Positions 1-6,116 of a DNA stretch of 17,112 bases are shown here, one piece after another (the first letter of the stretch is position 1; every line of letters begins with the position of its first letter). The DNA is from Comamonadaceae bacterium (GTDB taxonomy: Bacteria > Pseudomonadota > Gammaproteobacteria > Burkholderiales > Burkholderiaceae), in the NCBI GenBank assembly GCA_947505995.1, contig CANNNB010000023.1, positions 1 through 17,112 on the forward strand. Direction: 5' to 3'. Below the pieces are notes generated by a model. The model was given only the letters and a program-made list of their open reading frames with translations. It had not been told where the DNA came from and made no database searches. A program made the position numbers and the translations under genes.

Positions 1-518
1 CCGCGGTTGCCGCCTTCCATTTTGGTACCGCTGTTCCATGGTGCTTCGTAGTCGTCGATCTTGAAGAACGAACCGGACATGTCGCTGCCGAAACGAACGT
101 CGTCAAACAAGAAAAATTCTGGCTCAGGTCCGAAGTAAGCTGTATCGCCCAAACCGGAAGCCTTCAAATAGGCTTCAGCGCGCTTGGCGATAGAACGGGG
201 GTCACGGTCGTAGGCTTTGCCATCACCTGGCTCCAACACGTCGCAACCCAAAATCAAAGTTGTTTCTTCAAAGAAGGGATCGATGTTGGCCGTCATGGGA
301 TCGGGCATCAACAACATATCGGAGGCTTCAATGCCTTTCCAACCGGCAATAGAAGAACCGTCGAACGCGTGGCCGTCAGTGAACTTAGCTTCGTCAAAGT
401 GGGAAATTGGCACGGAAACGTGCTGCTCTTTGCCACGGGTATCGGTGAAGCGGAAGTCAACAAATTTGACTTCATTGTCCTTCACCATCTTCATTACGTC
501 TGCGACGGTCTTTGCCAT
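1..518 (-). CDS. glnA: Glutamine synthetase type I, 5' part (runs off left edge)
   Basis: Glutamine synthetase makes glutamine from glutamate, ammonia and ATP and is the main entry point for ammonium. The first 172 codons are present; the gene continues beyond base 1. The N-terminus ([17 protein letters not shown]) is followed by the beta-grasp domain with [12 protein letters not shown] at about residues 52-63, [12 protein letters not shown] at 104-115 and the catalytic-domain signature [11 protein letters not shown] at 129-139, which carries metal-ligand glutamates (E132, E134). This closely matches enterobacterial GlnA. The start is well set: AGGAG (525-529) lies 6 nt before the ATG at 518. 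The upstream region carries a sigma-54 promoter and NtrC-type sites, so expression is expected to rise when nitrogen is limiting. In many proteobacteria ntrB and ntrC follow glnA; here that would be outside the window. Confidence 0.97.
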   Translation of the reverse strand, partial: MAKTVADVMKMVKDNEVKFVDFRFTDTRGKEQHVSVPISHFDEAKFTDGHAFDGSSIAGWKGIEASDMLLMPDPMTANIDPFFEETTLILGCDVLEPGDGKAYDRDPRSIAKRAEAYLKASGLGDTAYFGPEPEFFLFDDVRFGSDMSGSFFKIDDYEAPWNSGTKMEGGNR

Positions 519-524
519 CAAATT

Positions 525-529
525 CTCCT
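525..529 (-). promoter_or_regulatory. Ribosome binding site of glnA
   Basis: On the minus strand this reads AGGAG, a strong Shine-Dalgarno core, 6 nt before the ATG at 518. It fixes the glnA start. Confidence 0.85.
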
Positions 530-562
530 AAGGATGGATGTTGATAATTGGTTCTTCGGGAA

Positions 563-579
563 TGCAGTTTTTATGCCAA
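563..579 (-). promoter_or_regulatory. Sigma-54 (RpoN) promoter of glnA
   Basis: On the minus strand this reads TTGGCATAAAAACTGCA. It has the invariant -24 GG and -12 GC with exactly 10 bp between them, and matches TGGCAyr-N4-TTGCw at most positions (the clearest misfit is C for the first T of TTGC). The predicted transcription start is near 552, giving a leader of about 34 nt. The call is supported by the gene served (glnA is a classic sigma-54 gene) and by the two NtrC-type dyads upstream. Seen directly: the motif, its spacing and position. Inferred: that it is used. Confidence 0.8.
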
Positions 580-663
580 CAATGGCAGATAACGGCAATT
601 TCCCAAGCACGCTATTGTGCCCTGTGGACAGCGATTGACTTGGCGTCTCGCTCGGAATTTTTA

Positions 664-678
664 GCATCAATTTGATGC
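664..678. promoter_or_regulatory. NtrC-type enhancer site, proximal
   Basis: Perfect 7-1-7 inverted repeat GCATCAATTTGATGC. It has the same 15-bp length and GCAyCA half-site as the distal dyad at 698-712 and resembles the NtrC consensus GCACCA-N3-TGGTGC. Its centre (671) is about 119 bp upstream of the predicted sigma-54 start and 34 bp (about three helical turns) from the centre of the distal site, so two NtrC dimers would lie on the same DNA face. Confidence 0.65.
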
Positions 679-697
679 ACCACAATACACAAAATAT

Positions 698-712
698 GCA
701 CCATTATAGTGC
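698..712. promoter_or_regulatory. NtrC-type enhancer site, distal
   Basis: GCACCATTATAGTGC keeps GCAC-N7-GTGC and differs from the NtrC consensus GCACCA-N3-TGGTGC mainly at one base (A for G) in the right half. The centre (705) is about 153 bp upstream of the predicted sigma-54 start. On the minus strand the same dyad contains TATAAT (708 to 703), so a sigma-70 promoter may overlap it, as NtrC sites overlap glnAp1 in enteric bacteria. It lies 8 bp beyond the stop codon of the CinA-like gene. Confidence 0.72.
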
Positions 713-720
713 TATGTTAC

Positions 721-1557
721 TTATCGCACCATTTCGGGGCCAAGCTCGATTGAAAATGGCTTTAAGCCTTCTTTCAAAGCCTGAAAAGCGCTCTCAACCT
801 GGGGGTCAACCCCTTTCACGCCCAGTTCGATGTGCTTGCCCCACTTGGGATGGTCCACGCTGGGTAGGCTAAAAACCTTGATCCCCGCATGTTGCAGTTC
901 AATGCGCTCCATCAAGGGGGTCAGGGTTGCCTCCATAGCGCCAAAAACAATCACAGACCTCTCGATGCGCTTGGGCGCGGTGCCCCATGTTTGGCAATAG
1001 GCATCGAGTTTGTCTTGCATCATGGGCCACGCCATGACGGGAAAACCGGGCACAAAGTGAAGCATGCCTTGTTGTGCACCCAGGCAAGTAAAACCCGGAA
1101 TTTTGTTGTAGGGGTTGTGAATGATCTGAGCACCTTGTGGGAAAGTACCCATGTTCAATCGGTGAAGGTTGTCGTCGCGGTCAGGTTCAAAGGCAACACC
1201 CTGCTCCATGGCAACATCGCGCATGCGCTCCAAAATCAAGGCCTTGGCTTCTGGGTGCAATGCCAAGGGCACACCCAAAGCTTGGGCAGCGCATTGGCGG
1301 GTGTGATCGTCTGGCGTTGCACCAATGCCACCGCAAGAGAAAACCACGTCACCCGATGCGAAAGCACGGGTTAAGACCTGTTCAATGCGCTCGGGAGAGT
1401 CGCCTACATACTCGGCCCAAGTCAACTGCAAACCTCGCTCGTTCAGAAGCTCTATGAATTTGGGCAAGTGTTTGTCTGATCGTTTACCTGACAAAATTTC
1501 ATCGCCGATGATGATGAGGCCAATGGAAGGCGGTGTGAGTTGCAATGCTGAGTTCAT
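721..1557 (-). CDS. CinA/MoaB-like molybdopterin-binding domain protein
   Basis: A 278-residue protein made of a single MoCF-biosynthesis (MoaB/CinA N-terminal) domain. Visible motifs are GLIIIGDEILSGKRSD at about residues 13-28 and the nucleotide/cofactor loop CGGIGATPDDHT at 75-86. The C-terminal nicotinamide-nucleotide deamidase domain of full-length CinA (about 400 residues) is absent, so this is the short form often annotated competence/damage-inducible protein A. Its substrate is unknown; family members bind molybdopterin-like or nucleotide ligands in the cytoplasm. The ATG at 1557 overlaps the stop of the EI24 gene (ATGA), which argues against a longer start further upstream and suggests coupled translation. 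It is the last gene of the predicted five-gene operon and ends 8 bp before the distal NtrC-type site of glnA. Confidence 0.88.
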   Translation of the reverse strand: MNSALQLTPPSIGLIIIGDEILSGKRSDKHLPKFIELLNERGLQLTWAEYVGDSPERIEQVLTRAFASGDVVFSCGGIGATPDDHTRQCAAQALGVPLALHPEAKALILERMRDVAMEQGVAFEPDRDDNLHRLNMGTFPQGAQIIHNPYNKIPGFTCLGAQQGMLHFVPGFPVMAWPMMQDKLDAYCQTWGTAPKRIERSVIVFGAMEATLTPLMERIELQHAGIKVFSLPSVDHPKWGKHIELGVKGVDPQVESAFQALKEGLKPFSIELGPEMVR

Positions 1558-2378
1558 AACTGTGTTTCGTTCAGGATGGTCATGGGTTCTTCTCTGAGCT
1601 TGCTTAAAGCAAGCAACAAAAAGTGGACAAACCAAAGCGCTGAGAAGATAAAGACCAGGGTGTAAATCCAAACTGCAACGGGGATGAGAATAACAAATGC
1701 AGCAGCAAACAAAGCGCCGGAAGCCCACACCAAACTAGGCGCTGCGCCCATGGCACCACTTAGAACGCCCATGCCAAGCAATTGAAATCGATGGCGCTTC
1801 ATGAGCTCGATCCGCTCTTGACCAGACGCATGTTCAGCCAAGACATCGTAGCTCATGACCCTGTAGGTCAGCCATCCCCAAATCAGGGCCGGCAAAAGTA
1901 TGGCCAGCGGCGGAAGCCACCAAAGTGGCAAAGTCAGAATCAATGCGCAGATGGCCAGAATGACAGACATCAAAGTCCACAAAACGCTTTGCCATAGGGA
2001 GCCACCACGTTTTCGCTCAAGGTTGGGAAAGCGCCTTGTGCCAACCAAACTCACCAAAGCAGGCGTCACCATGAATGACACTGCCAGCAAGGACATGATC
2101 ATGACCAATGGCGTAACAGCCAGGATGATGACCAATGGCGCAAGCACCGTCTTCAAATTCATCAAACCAACACGCCCCAACCAAGCCCATGCCCAACCCA
2201 TCACAGGGCTGTCTTCCATACCCGTGCGCACGGTATTGACCGCAAGATCCCAGTACATCGCACCCAAGCCTGTGACGATGACCGCCATCAAGATGAGCGG
2301 TAACAAGGAGAGCAGGATGACTTTAGGATGCAAACAGTAGGCAAGCGCACGCCAAAAAGAATCGATGAAGAGTTTCAT
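1554..2378 (-). CDS. EI24-domain (CysZ-like) integral membrane protein
   Basis: A 274-residue polytopic membrane protein of the EI24/CysZ superfamily (inference from overall pattern). It begins MKLFIDSFWRALAYCLHPKV, the amphipathic entry typical of the family, followed by hydrophobic segments at about residues 20-42, 76-112, 132-172, 198-222 and 224-258. CysZ transports sulfate, but nothing nearby belongs to cysteine synthesis, so the substrate cannot be named. The ATG at 2378 overlaps the stop of the upstream hydroxylase gene by 4 bp; an in-frame start 18 codons further upstream would lengthen that overlap and remove the usual family N-terminus. Its own stop overlaps the CinA-like start in the same way, so the three genes look translationally coupled. 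Confidence 0.85.
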   Translation of the reverse strand: MKLFIDSFWRALAYCLHPKVILLSLLPLILMAVIVTGLGAMYWDLAVNTVRTGMEDSPVMGWAWAWLGRVGLMNLKTVLAPLVIILAVTPLVMIMSLLAVSFMVTPALVSLVGTRRFPNLERKRGGSLWQSVLWTLMSVILAICALILTLPLWWLPPLAILLPALIWGWLTYRVMSYDVLAEHASGQERIELMKRHRFQLLGMGVLSGAMGAAPSLVWASGALFAAAFVILIPVAVWIYTLVFIFSALWFVHFLLLALSKLREEPMTILNETQL

Positions 2379-3355
2379 GACCGCGCATCTTTGCTTAGAA
2401 AGCGCGTGAAGCCTAATTTTTGTTGCGCCCAAAAACTCCGCCCATAATCGCGTCCCTCCTCTACTTGATCTCGCACACCTGTTGGGTCGTATCTGTTGGA
2501 AAAGTCAGCGGTTTTGAAAATCATGTCCCACCAAGGAAACAAGACGCCAAAATTGTGACCGCCTAAGGTTTTTCGGCCTGCTGATTCGTGACCAATGCCA
2601 ATGGCATGGTGCAAGCGATGAAATCTAGGGCTGACCAACAACCGATCTCCAAGCCAGCCAAAACTGCATCTGATATTGGCATGTTGAAAACTCTCGCTCA
2701 ATTGGCTTAACACCACCAAGGCCACAAATTGGCCTGGGCCAACACCGATGAGCTTGGCCACCACAGACAGTAAAAGTGTGGTGATCACATCGTCTAACAA
2801 ATGATTGCGGTTGTCTGTCCACATGGTCATTTGCCTTTGAGAGTGATGCAGAGAATGCAAAGCCCACCATCGGTTAATTTGGTGTTGTCCCCGGTGAATC
2901 AGGTAGTTCACAAAATCAAAGACGATGAGATAAAGAAAGAAACTGACCCAAGCGATGTCTGAGACACCAGGCCAGATAGCATCGATATTGAAAGTTGGAA
3001 GCCCATACACGCGCAACATGCCAAAAGCAGTTTCAATGACATTTTCAAAAGTGAAAAACATCACCAGCTTGAACAAACCCAAACGATGAATGAGGGTGTA
3101 AATCACATCGATCTTGACCCCTTTGGAATCAACCACAGCTTCGATGGGACGCCATTTTTCCAAAGGAGCAATAAGGACAACCAGAATCCCTATTTGCAAC
3201 AAGCCAAGCAAAAGCCAACCTGTGCCTTCAAAGGCTACATCAAGCAGGTTGCCTGCACCGCATGCAAAAGCAATGGGCTGAACCACACTTTCAAACAGCA
3301 TCGTTTGCAAGGCTGCAAAGGTGTCAATGAGCGATTCAATCAATGAGGTAAACAT
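2375..3355 (-). CDS. Fatty acid hydroxylase / sterol desaturase superfamily membrane protein
   Basis: A 326-residue integral membrane di-iron oxygenase. Hydrophobic segments lie at about residues 44-64, 92-112, 133-152 and 190-216. The histidine clusters that bind two irons are present: HRGQH (154-158), HSLHH (167-171) and HRLHH (246-250), with an extra His184 in DNRNH. The family hydroxylates or desaturates lipid acyl chains or sterols at the membrane; bacteria with this profile rarely make sterols, so an acyl-chain or hopanoid-like lipid substrate is more likely, but this is inference. The ATG at 3355 has no clear Shine-Dalgarno sequence. A longer open frame runs upstream into the deacetylase gene, but that part has no family character. 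The gap to the deacetylase is 38 bp, and the 3' end overlaps the EI24 gene by 4 bp. Confidence 0.92.
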   Translation of the reverse strand: MFTSLIESLIDTFAALQTMLFESVVQPIAFACGAGNLLDVAFEGTGWLLLGLLQIGILVVLIAPLEKWRPIEAVVDSKGVKIDVIYTLIHRLGLFKLVMFFTFENVIETAFGMLRVYGLPTFNIDAIWPGVSDIAWVSFFLYLIVFDFVNYLIHRGQHQINRWWALHSLHHSQRQMTMWTDNRNHLLDDVITTLLLSVVAKLIGVGPGQFVALVVLSQLSESFQHANIRCSFGWLGDRLLVSPRFHRLHHAIGIGHESAGRKTLGGHNFGVLFPWWDMIFKTADFSNRYDPTGVRDQVEEGRDYGRSFWAQQKLGFTRFLSKDARS

Positions 3356-3393
3356 GAGGTTGTGATTCAAAAGCTGGCGACGTTCAAGGGTCT

Positions 3394-4221
3394 TTATTGA
3401 ACCGTAGAAAGAAGTTTCGAATATTGCGGGTGTTGGCGCAAACTGGCGAAACAAAAACCTTTTTCTTTCAGGCCCACAATAAGCGGCTCTAGTACGGCAG
3501 GAGCCCAAGGATCTTGGCGCGACCAAATGCCCAAATGGGCCATCAAGATATCGCCACTTTTGATATTTTGTAGCGCAGATCGAAGTAAGGCAGGGTTGCT
3601 GTGAGTTTGGCTTGACAATTCGTCACCTAAGAAACCCGAGGGTGCCCAGCCCACGTGGGTGTAGCCACATTGACTTGCTGCTTTCAGCAAGGCCGGGGAA
3701 GTTTTACCGCCAGGCGCCCGAAAAAGAGGCAAGCTAGGGCGACCAGTCATTGCTTCAACACGCTGTGATGCTTTTTTCAAATTGGCACAGTAAGCTTGTG
3801 AATTCCAAATTAAGTTTTGATCTTTTTGCTCACCCGCACTGGGTCGAATTTTGAAATTTTGCGGGTCAATGTCTGCGCGCCAATAGGCATGGTCATAGGT
3901 GTGACTGGCAAAGTCGTGGCCTTCGCTGGCCCGCTCGCGCCACCATGAAGCCCAATGGCTTCCCAAACTGCCATCACCCTCTTTTGTTTTTTCATTCGCT
4001 GCAAAAAAGGTAACAGGCACTTGCTGCTTGCGAAGGACTTCAGCAATCAAGGGGGCCACACCCATGTGCCCTGTATCAAAAGTCAAATAAATTGGTTTTT
4101 GACATTGCTGCGTTGAATTTTTAGTCTGAGCTACAGCAACAAATGAAAGTGCATTGAACAAAAGTGCACCCAGAAAAATCCGAGCCAATGAGATACCTAA
4201 TGCGTCACTGACGAGGCGCAT
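3394..4221 (-). CDS. Secreted NodB-type polysaccharide deacetylase with TFDTG motif
   Basis: A 275-residue protein with an N-terminal signal peptide (hydrophobic core about residues 8-31, likely cut after AVA, residues 29-31), so it acts outside the inner membrane. The NodB fold motifs are visible: motif 1 TFDTG (47-51), motif 2 HTYDH (107-111), motif 3 RAPGG (168-172) and the late histidine motif LMAHLG (226-231). These enzymes remove acetyl groups from N-acetylglucosamine or N-acetylmuramic acid in polysaccharide or peptidoglycan. Motif 1 is usually TFDDG: the first Asp is kept and the second, a metal ligand, is Thr here, while both metal-binding histidines remain. The ATG at 4221 overlaps the end of the beta-propeller gene by 17 bp and gives a good signal peptide; an ATG 18 codons upstream is possible but less likely. 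Confidence 0.88.
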   Translation of the reverse strand: MRLVSDALGISLARIFLGALLFNALSFVAVAQTKNSTQQCQKPIYLTFDTGHMGVAPLIAEVLRKQQVPVTFFAANEKTKEGDGSLGSHWASWWRERASEGHDFASHTYDHAYWRADIDPQNFKIRPSAGEQKDQNLIWNSQAYCANLKKASQRVEAMTGRPSLPLFRAPGGKTSPALLKAASQCGYTHVGWAPSGFLGDELSSQTHSNPALLRSALQNIKSGDILMAHLGIWSRQDPWAPAVLEPLIVGLKEKGFCFASLRQHPQYSKLLSTVQ

Positions 4222-5221
4222 GGTCCAATGTCCAAACACCGTGAGGCGACTTGCCCACCTTGATTTGACGGACAACTTGGCGGGTGGTCATGTCAATCAC
4301 GCTTAACTTTTGTGCCCAACGAGAGGCTAACAAAATAGTTTTGCCATCTGCCATGATGTCCATGCAATCTGGGCCTGTGGGACCCGGAAATTTATCGACG
4401 ACTTTGAAACTTTTGTAGTCGATTTTACTGATGGTGTTAGCAACACGGTTGCTAACCAAAACGTGCTGCTTGTCTCCAAGGGCACGAAACGCGTGCGCTC
4501 CCTTGCCAGTTGGAATTTTTTTGATTTTTTTTGCAGGGCCATTGGAGACGTCATAAACCTCGACCCCATCACTGCCTGTCAACCCGATGAGCAATGTTTT
4601 ATCGTCTGGAGTGCCAAACACATCCGCAGGCATAGGACCAGTTTTCACACGCCACTTGATGGTTTGCGTATTCAAATCGACGGCTACCAATTCATCACTG
4701 TCTTGCATAGTGGCCCACATGGTGGTGCTCTTGCTGTCAATCCACATATGGCTGGGCGTTTTAGCAGATGGGATGCGCTTGACCAAGGTAGGTGTTTGTC
4801 CATCCCATTTGTAAATATCAATGTGATTGAGTCGGTTGGCGACAGTTACAAACCACTTCATATCGGGTGAAAAGCGCAATTGGTAGGGATCCAAAATGCC
4901 AGTCACCACCCGTTGAACTTCTGCCGTGCGGGGATCGATGAAGGTCAAGGAATCGGACAAGGCATTGGCCACAATGACCGATTTTTCATCGGGCGTTAGG
5001 TACAAATGGTGAGGCTCTTTGCCAGTGGGAATGCGCTTAGTTTCGGTCCAAGTGACAGGGTCAATGACGCTGACGTTGCCATCGAGGGAGTTCAGGACAA
5101 AGATGGGGGCTGGCGCTTGAACGGCAGGAACCGGCGGCGCTGGCAGGGGACTTGAAGACATGGCAAATGCAAAACTGAATGCAGCCAAACCCATTGAGAA
5201 TGTCAGTGCGCGTAAGATCAT
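4205..5221 (-). CDS. Secreted YVTN/YncE-family beta-propeller protein
   Basis: A 338-residue protein with a signal peptide (MILRALTFSMGLAAFSFAFA), a proline/alanine-rich linker (about 25-39) and then repeated blades of the YVTN type. Repeats include FVLNSLDGNVSVIDP (41-55), VIVANALSDSLTFIDP (82-97), HVLVSNRVANTISKID (253-268) and ILLASRWAQKLSVID (296-310), each followed by a tIPTGK.PH-like turn. This suggests a seven-bladed propeller in the periplasm or on the surface, with no catalytic motif. Its length is close to E. coli YncE (353 residues). The ATG at 5221 is chosen because it begins the signal peptide; in-frame codons run further upstream to the divergent hydrolase start. It is the first gene of the predicted envelope operon and overlaps the deacetylase by 17 bp, so it may be a binding partner or scaffold for that enzyme (inference). 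Confidence 0.87.
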   Translation of the reverse strand: MILRALTFSMGLAAFSFAFAMSSSPLPAPPVPAVQAPAPIFVLNSLDGNVSVIDPVTWTETKRIPTGKEPHHLYLTPDEKSVIVANALSDSLTFIDPRTAEVQRVVTGILDPYQLRFSPDMKWFVTVANRLNHIDIYKWDGQTPTLVKRIPSAKTPSHMWIDSKSTTMWATMQDSDELVAVDLNTQTIKWRVKTGPMPADVFGTPDDKTLLIGLTGSDGVEVYDVSNGPAKKIKKIPTGKGAHAFRALGDKQHVLVSNRVANTISKIDYKSFKVVDKFPGPTGPDCMDIMADGKTILLASRWAQKLSVIDMTTRQVVRQIKVGKSPHGVWTLDHAPRQ

Positions 5222-5272
5222 GGCATAAGTGTAATGGGGTATTGAGACTTCGCATGAAAACTCATCGGCAAA

Positions 5273-5302
5273 ATGATAAAAAGTGGGCATTTCTGCTGCC
5301 AA
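5273..5302 (-). promoter_or_regulatory. Candidate sigma-70 promoter of the five-gene envelope operon
   Basis: On the minus strand TTGGCA (5302-5297) and TATCAT (5278-5273) are separated by 18 bp. Each hexamer differs from the consensus by one base. Transcription would start near 5266, about 45 nt before the beta-propeller ATG. It lies in the 91-bp gap between divergent genes, where a promoter is expected. No operator was recognised. Confidence 0.45.
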
Positions 5303-5312
5303 AATTCGAGCC

Positions 5313-6116
5313 ATGACATTGCCTGTGCTTATCTCAGTCTTGGGCGTCCATTTAGAGGTGAAACACATTCCAGTGGATCCACTTAGCGCTTCAGCGACAA
5401 AAGCGCCAGCCTGCGTGTTTTTACATGAAGGCCTTGGAAGTGTTGCCCTTTGGAAAGATTGGCCAGCTCAAATCTGTCAAAGCCTAGGCTGCGAAGGATG
5501 GGTGTATTCCCGCCAAGGTTATGGCCAATCCGATGGCATTCCTGACGTCCGTGGCAGTGGCCGCTTGAAGGCGGACTACATGCACCGTGAAGCTTTGCAA
5601 GTTCTGCCCGCACTGCTGTCTGCTTTGAAAATAAGCAATCCCCTCTTAATTGGCCACTCAGATGGCGGCACCATTTCACTCATTTATGCAAGCCAATTTT
5701 CGGTGACAGGCTGCGTGGTGTTGGCACCCCATGTGATGGTGGAAGAGATTTCTCTTCAAGCCATAGCTCAAGCGAGAGATAGCTTCGAAAAACTCAAACC
5801 CAAATTGACTGCTTTTCACAAAGATGTCGATGTGGCTTTCTGGCAATGGAACGACGTGTGGTTAAGCGAGGCCTTTAGACATTTTGACATTCGCCCCCTG
5901 CTCCACCACATTCAATCACCTTTGATGGCCATCCAAGGTGTCGATGACCTTTATGGAAGCATGGCGCAAATTGATGAAATAGCTGCCCACGCGCCACAAA
6001 CCCACTTGGTGAAATTAGAAAACTGTGGGCACAGCCCCCACAAGGACCAAGCTCAAGAAGTGCTTCAGGCCTTAAAGTATTTTTCCAATTCGCTGGGCAA
6101 AATCCAACGCCACTGA
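5313..6116 (+). CDS. Alpha/beta-fold hydrolase
   Basis: A 267-residue soluble hydrolase and the only plus-strand gene recognised. The catalytic triad is visible: nucleophile elbow GHSDGG (114-119, Ser116), an acid at Asp211 or Asp212 in GVDDLYG, and His240 in NCGHSP. FLHEGLGS (36-43) supplies the oxyanion-hole region, and a lid domain lies at about 140-200. Members cleave esters, lactones or similar bonds; the substrate cannot be read from sequence. The ATG at 5313 is preferred; a GTG at 5283 would add 10 residues, and neither has a clear Shine-Dalgarno sequence. It diverges from the beta-propeller gene across 91 bp. Its last 17 codons overlap the 3' end of the opposing pseudouridine synthase gene. 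Confidence 0.88.
   Translation: MTLPVLISVLGVHLEVKHIPVDPLSASATKAPACVFLHEGLGSVALWKDWPAQICQSLGCEGWVYSRQGYGQSDGIPDVRGSGRLKADYMHREALQVLPALLSALKISNPLLIGHSDGGTISLIYASQFSVTGCVVLAPHVMVEEISLQAIAQARDSFEKLKPKLTAFHKDVDVAFWQWNDVWLSEAFRHFDIRPLLHHIQSPLMAIQGVDDLYGSMAQIDEIAAHAPQTHLVKLENCGHSPHKDQAQEVLQALKYFSNSLGKIQRH

Noticed and set aside
676..690. Third NtrC-like site (TGCACCACAATACAC).
   Set aside because: Only the left half-site fits, and it overlaps the proximal dyad, so it is not called.
889..1374. 161-residue open frame on the plus strand.
   Set aside because: It is antisense to the CinA-like gene, has no recognisable domain, and is explained as a shadow frame.
1558..1728. 57-codon N-terminal extension of the CinA-like protein.
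   Set aside because: It lies wholly over the EI24 gene, has no family character, and the ATG at 1557 fits the ATGA overlap and family N-terminus.
3356..3526. 57-codon N-terminal extension of the fatty-acid hydroxylase.
   Set aside because: It overlaps the deacetylase gene and shows no hydrophobic or family-like sequence.
5222..5368. Upstream extension of the beta-propeller protein.
   Set aside because: It would bury the signal peptide and overlap the divergent hydrolase start.
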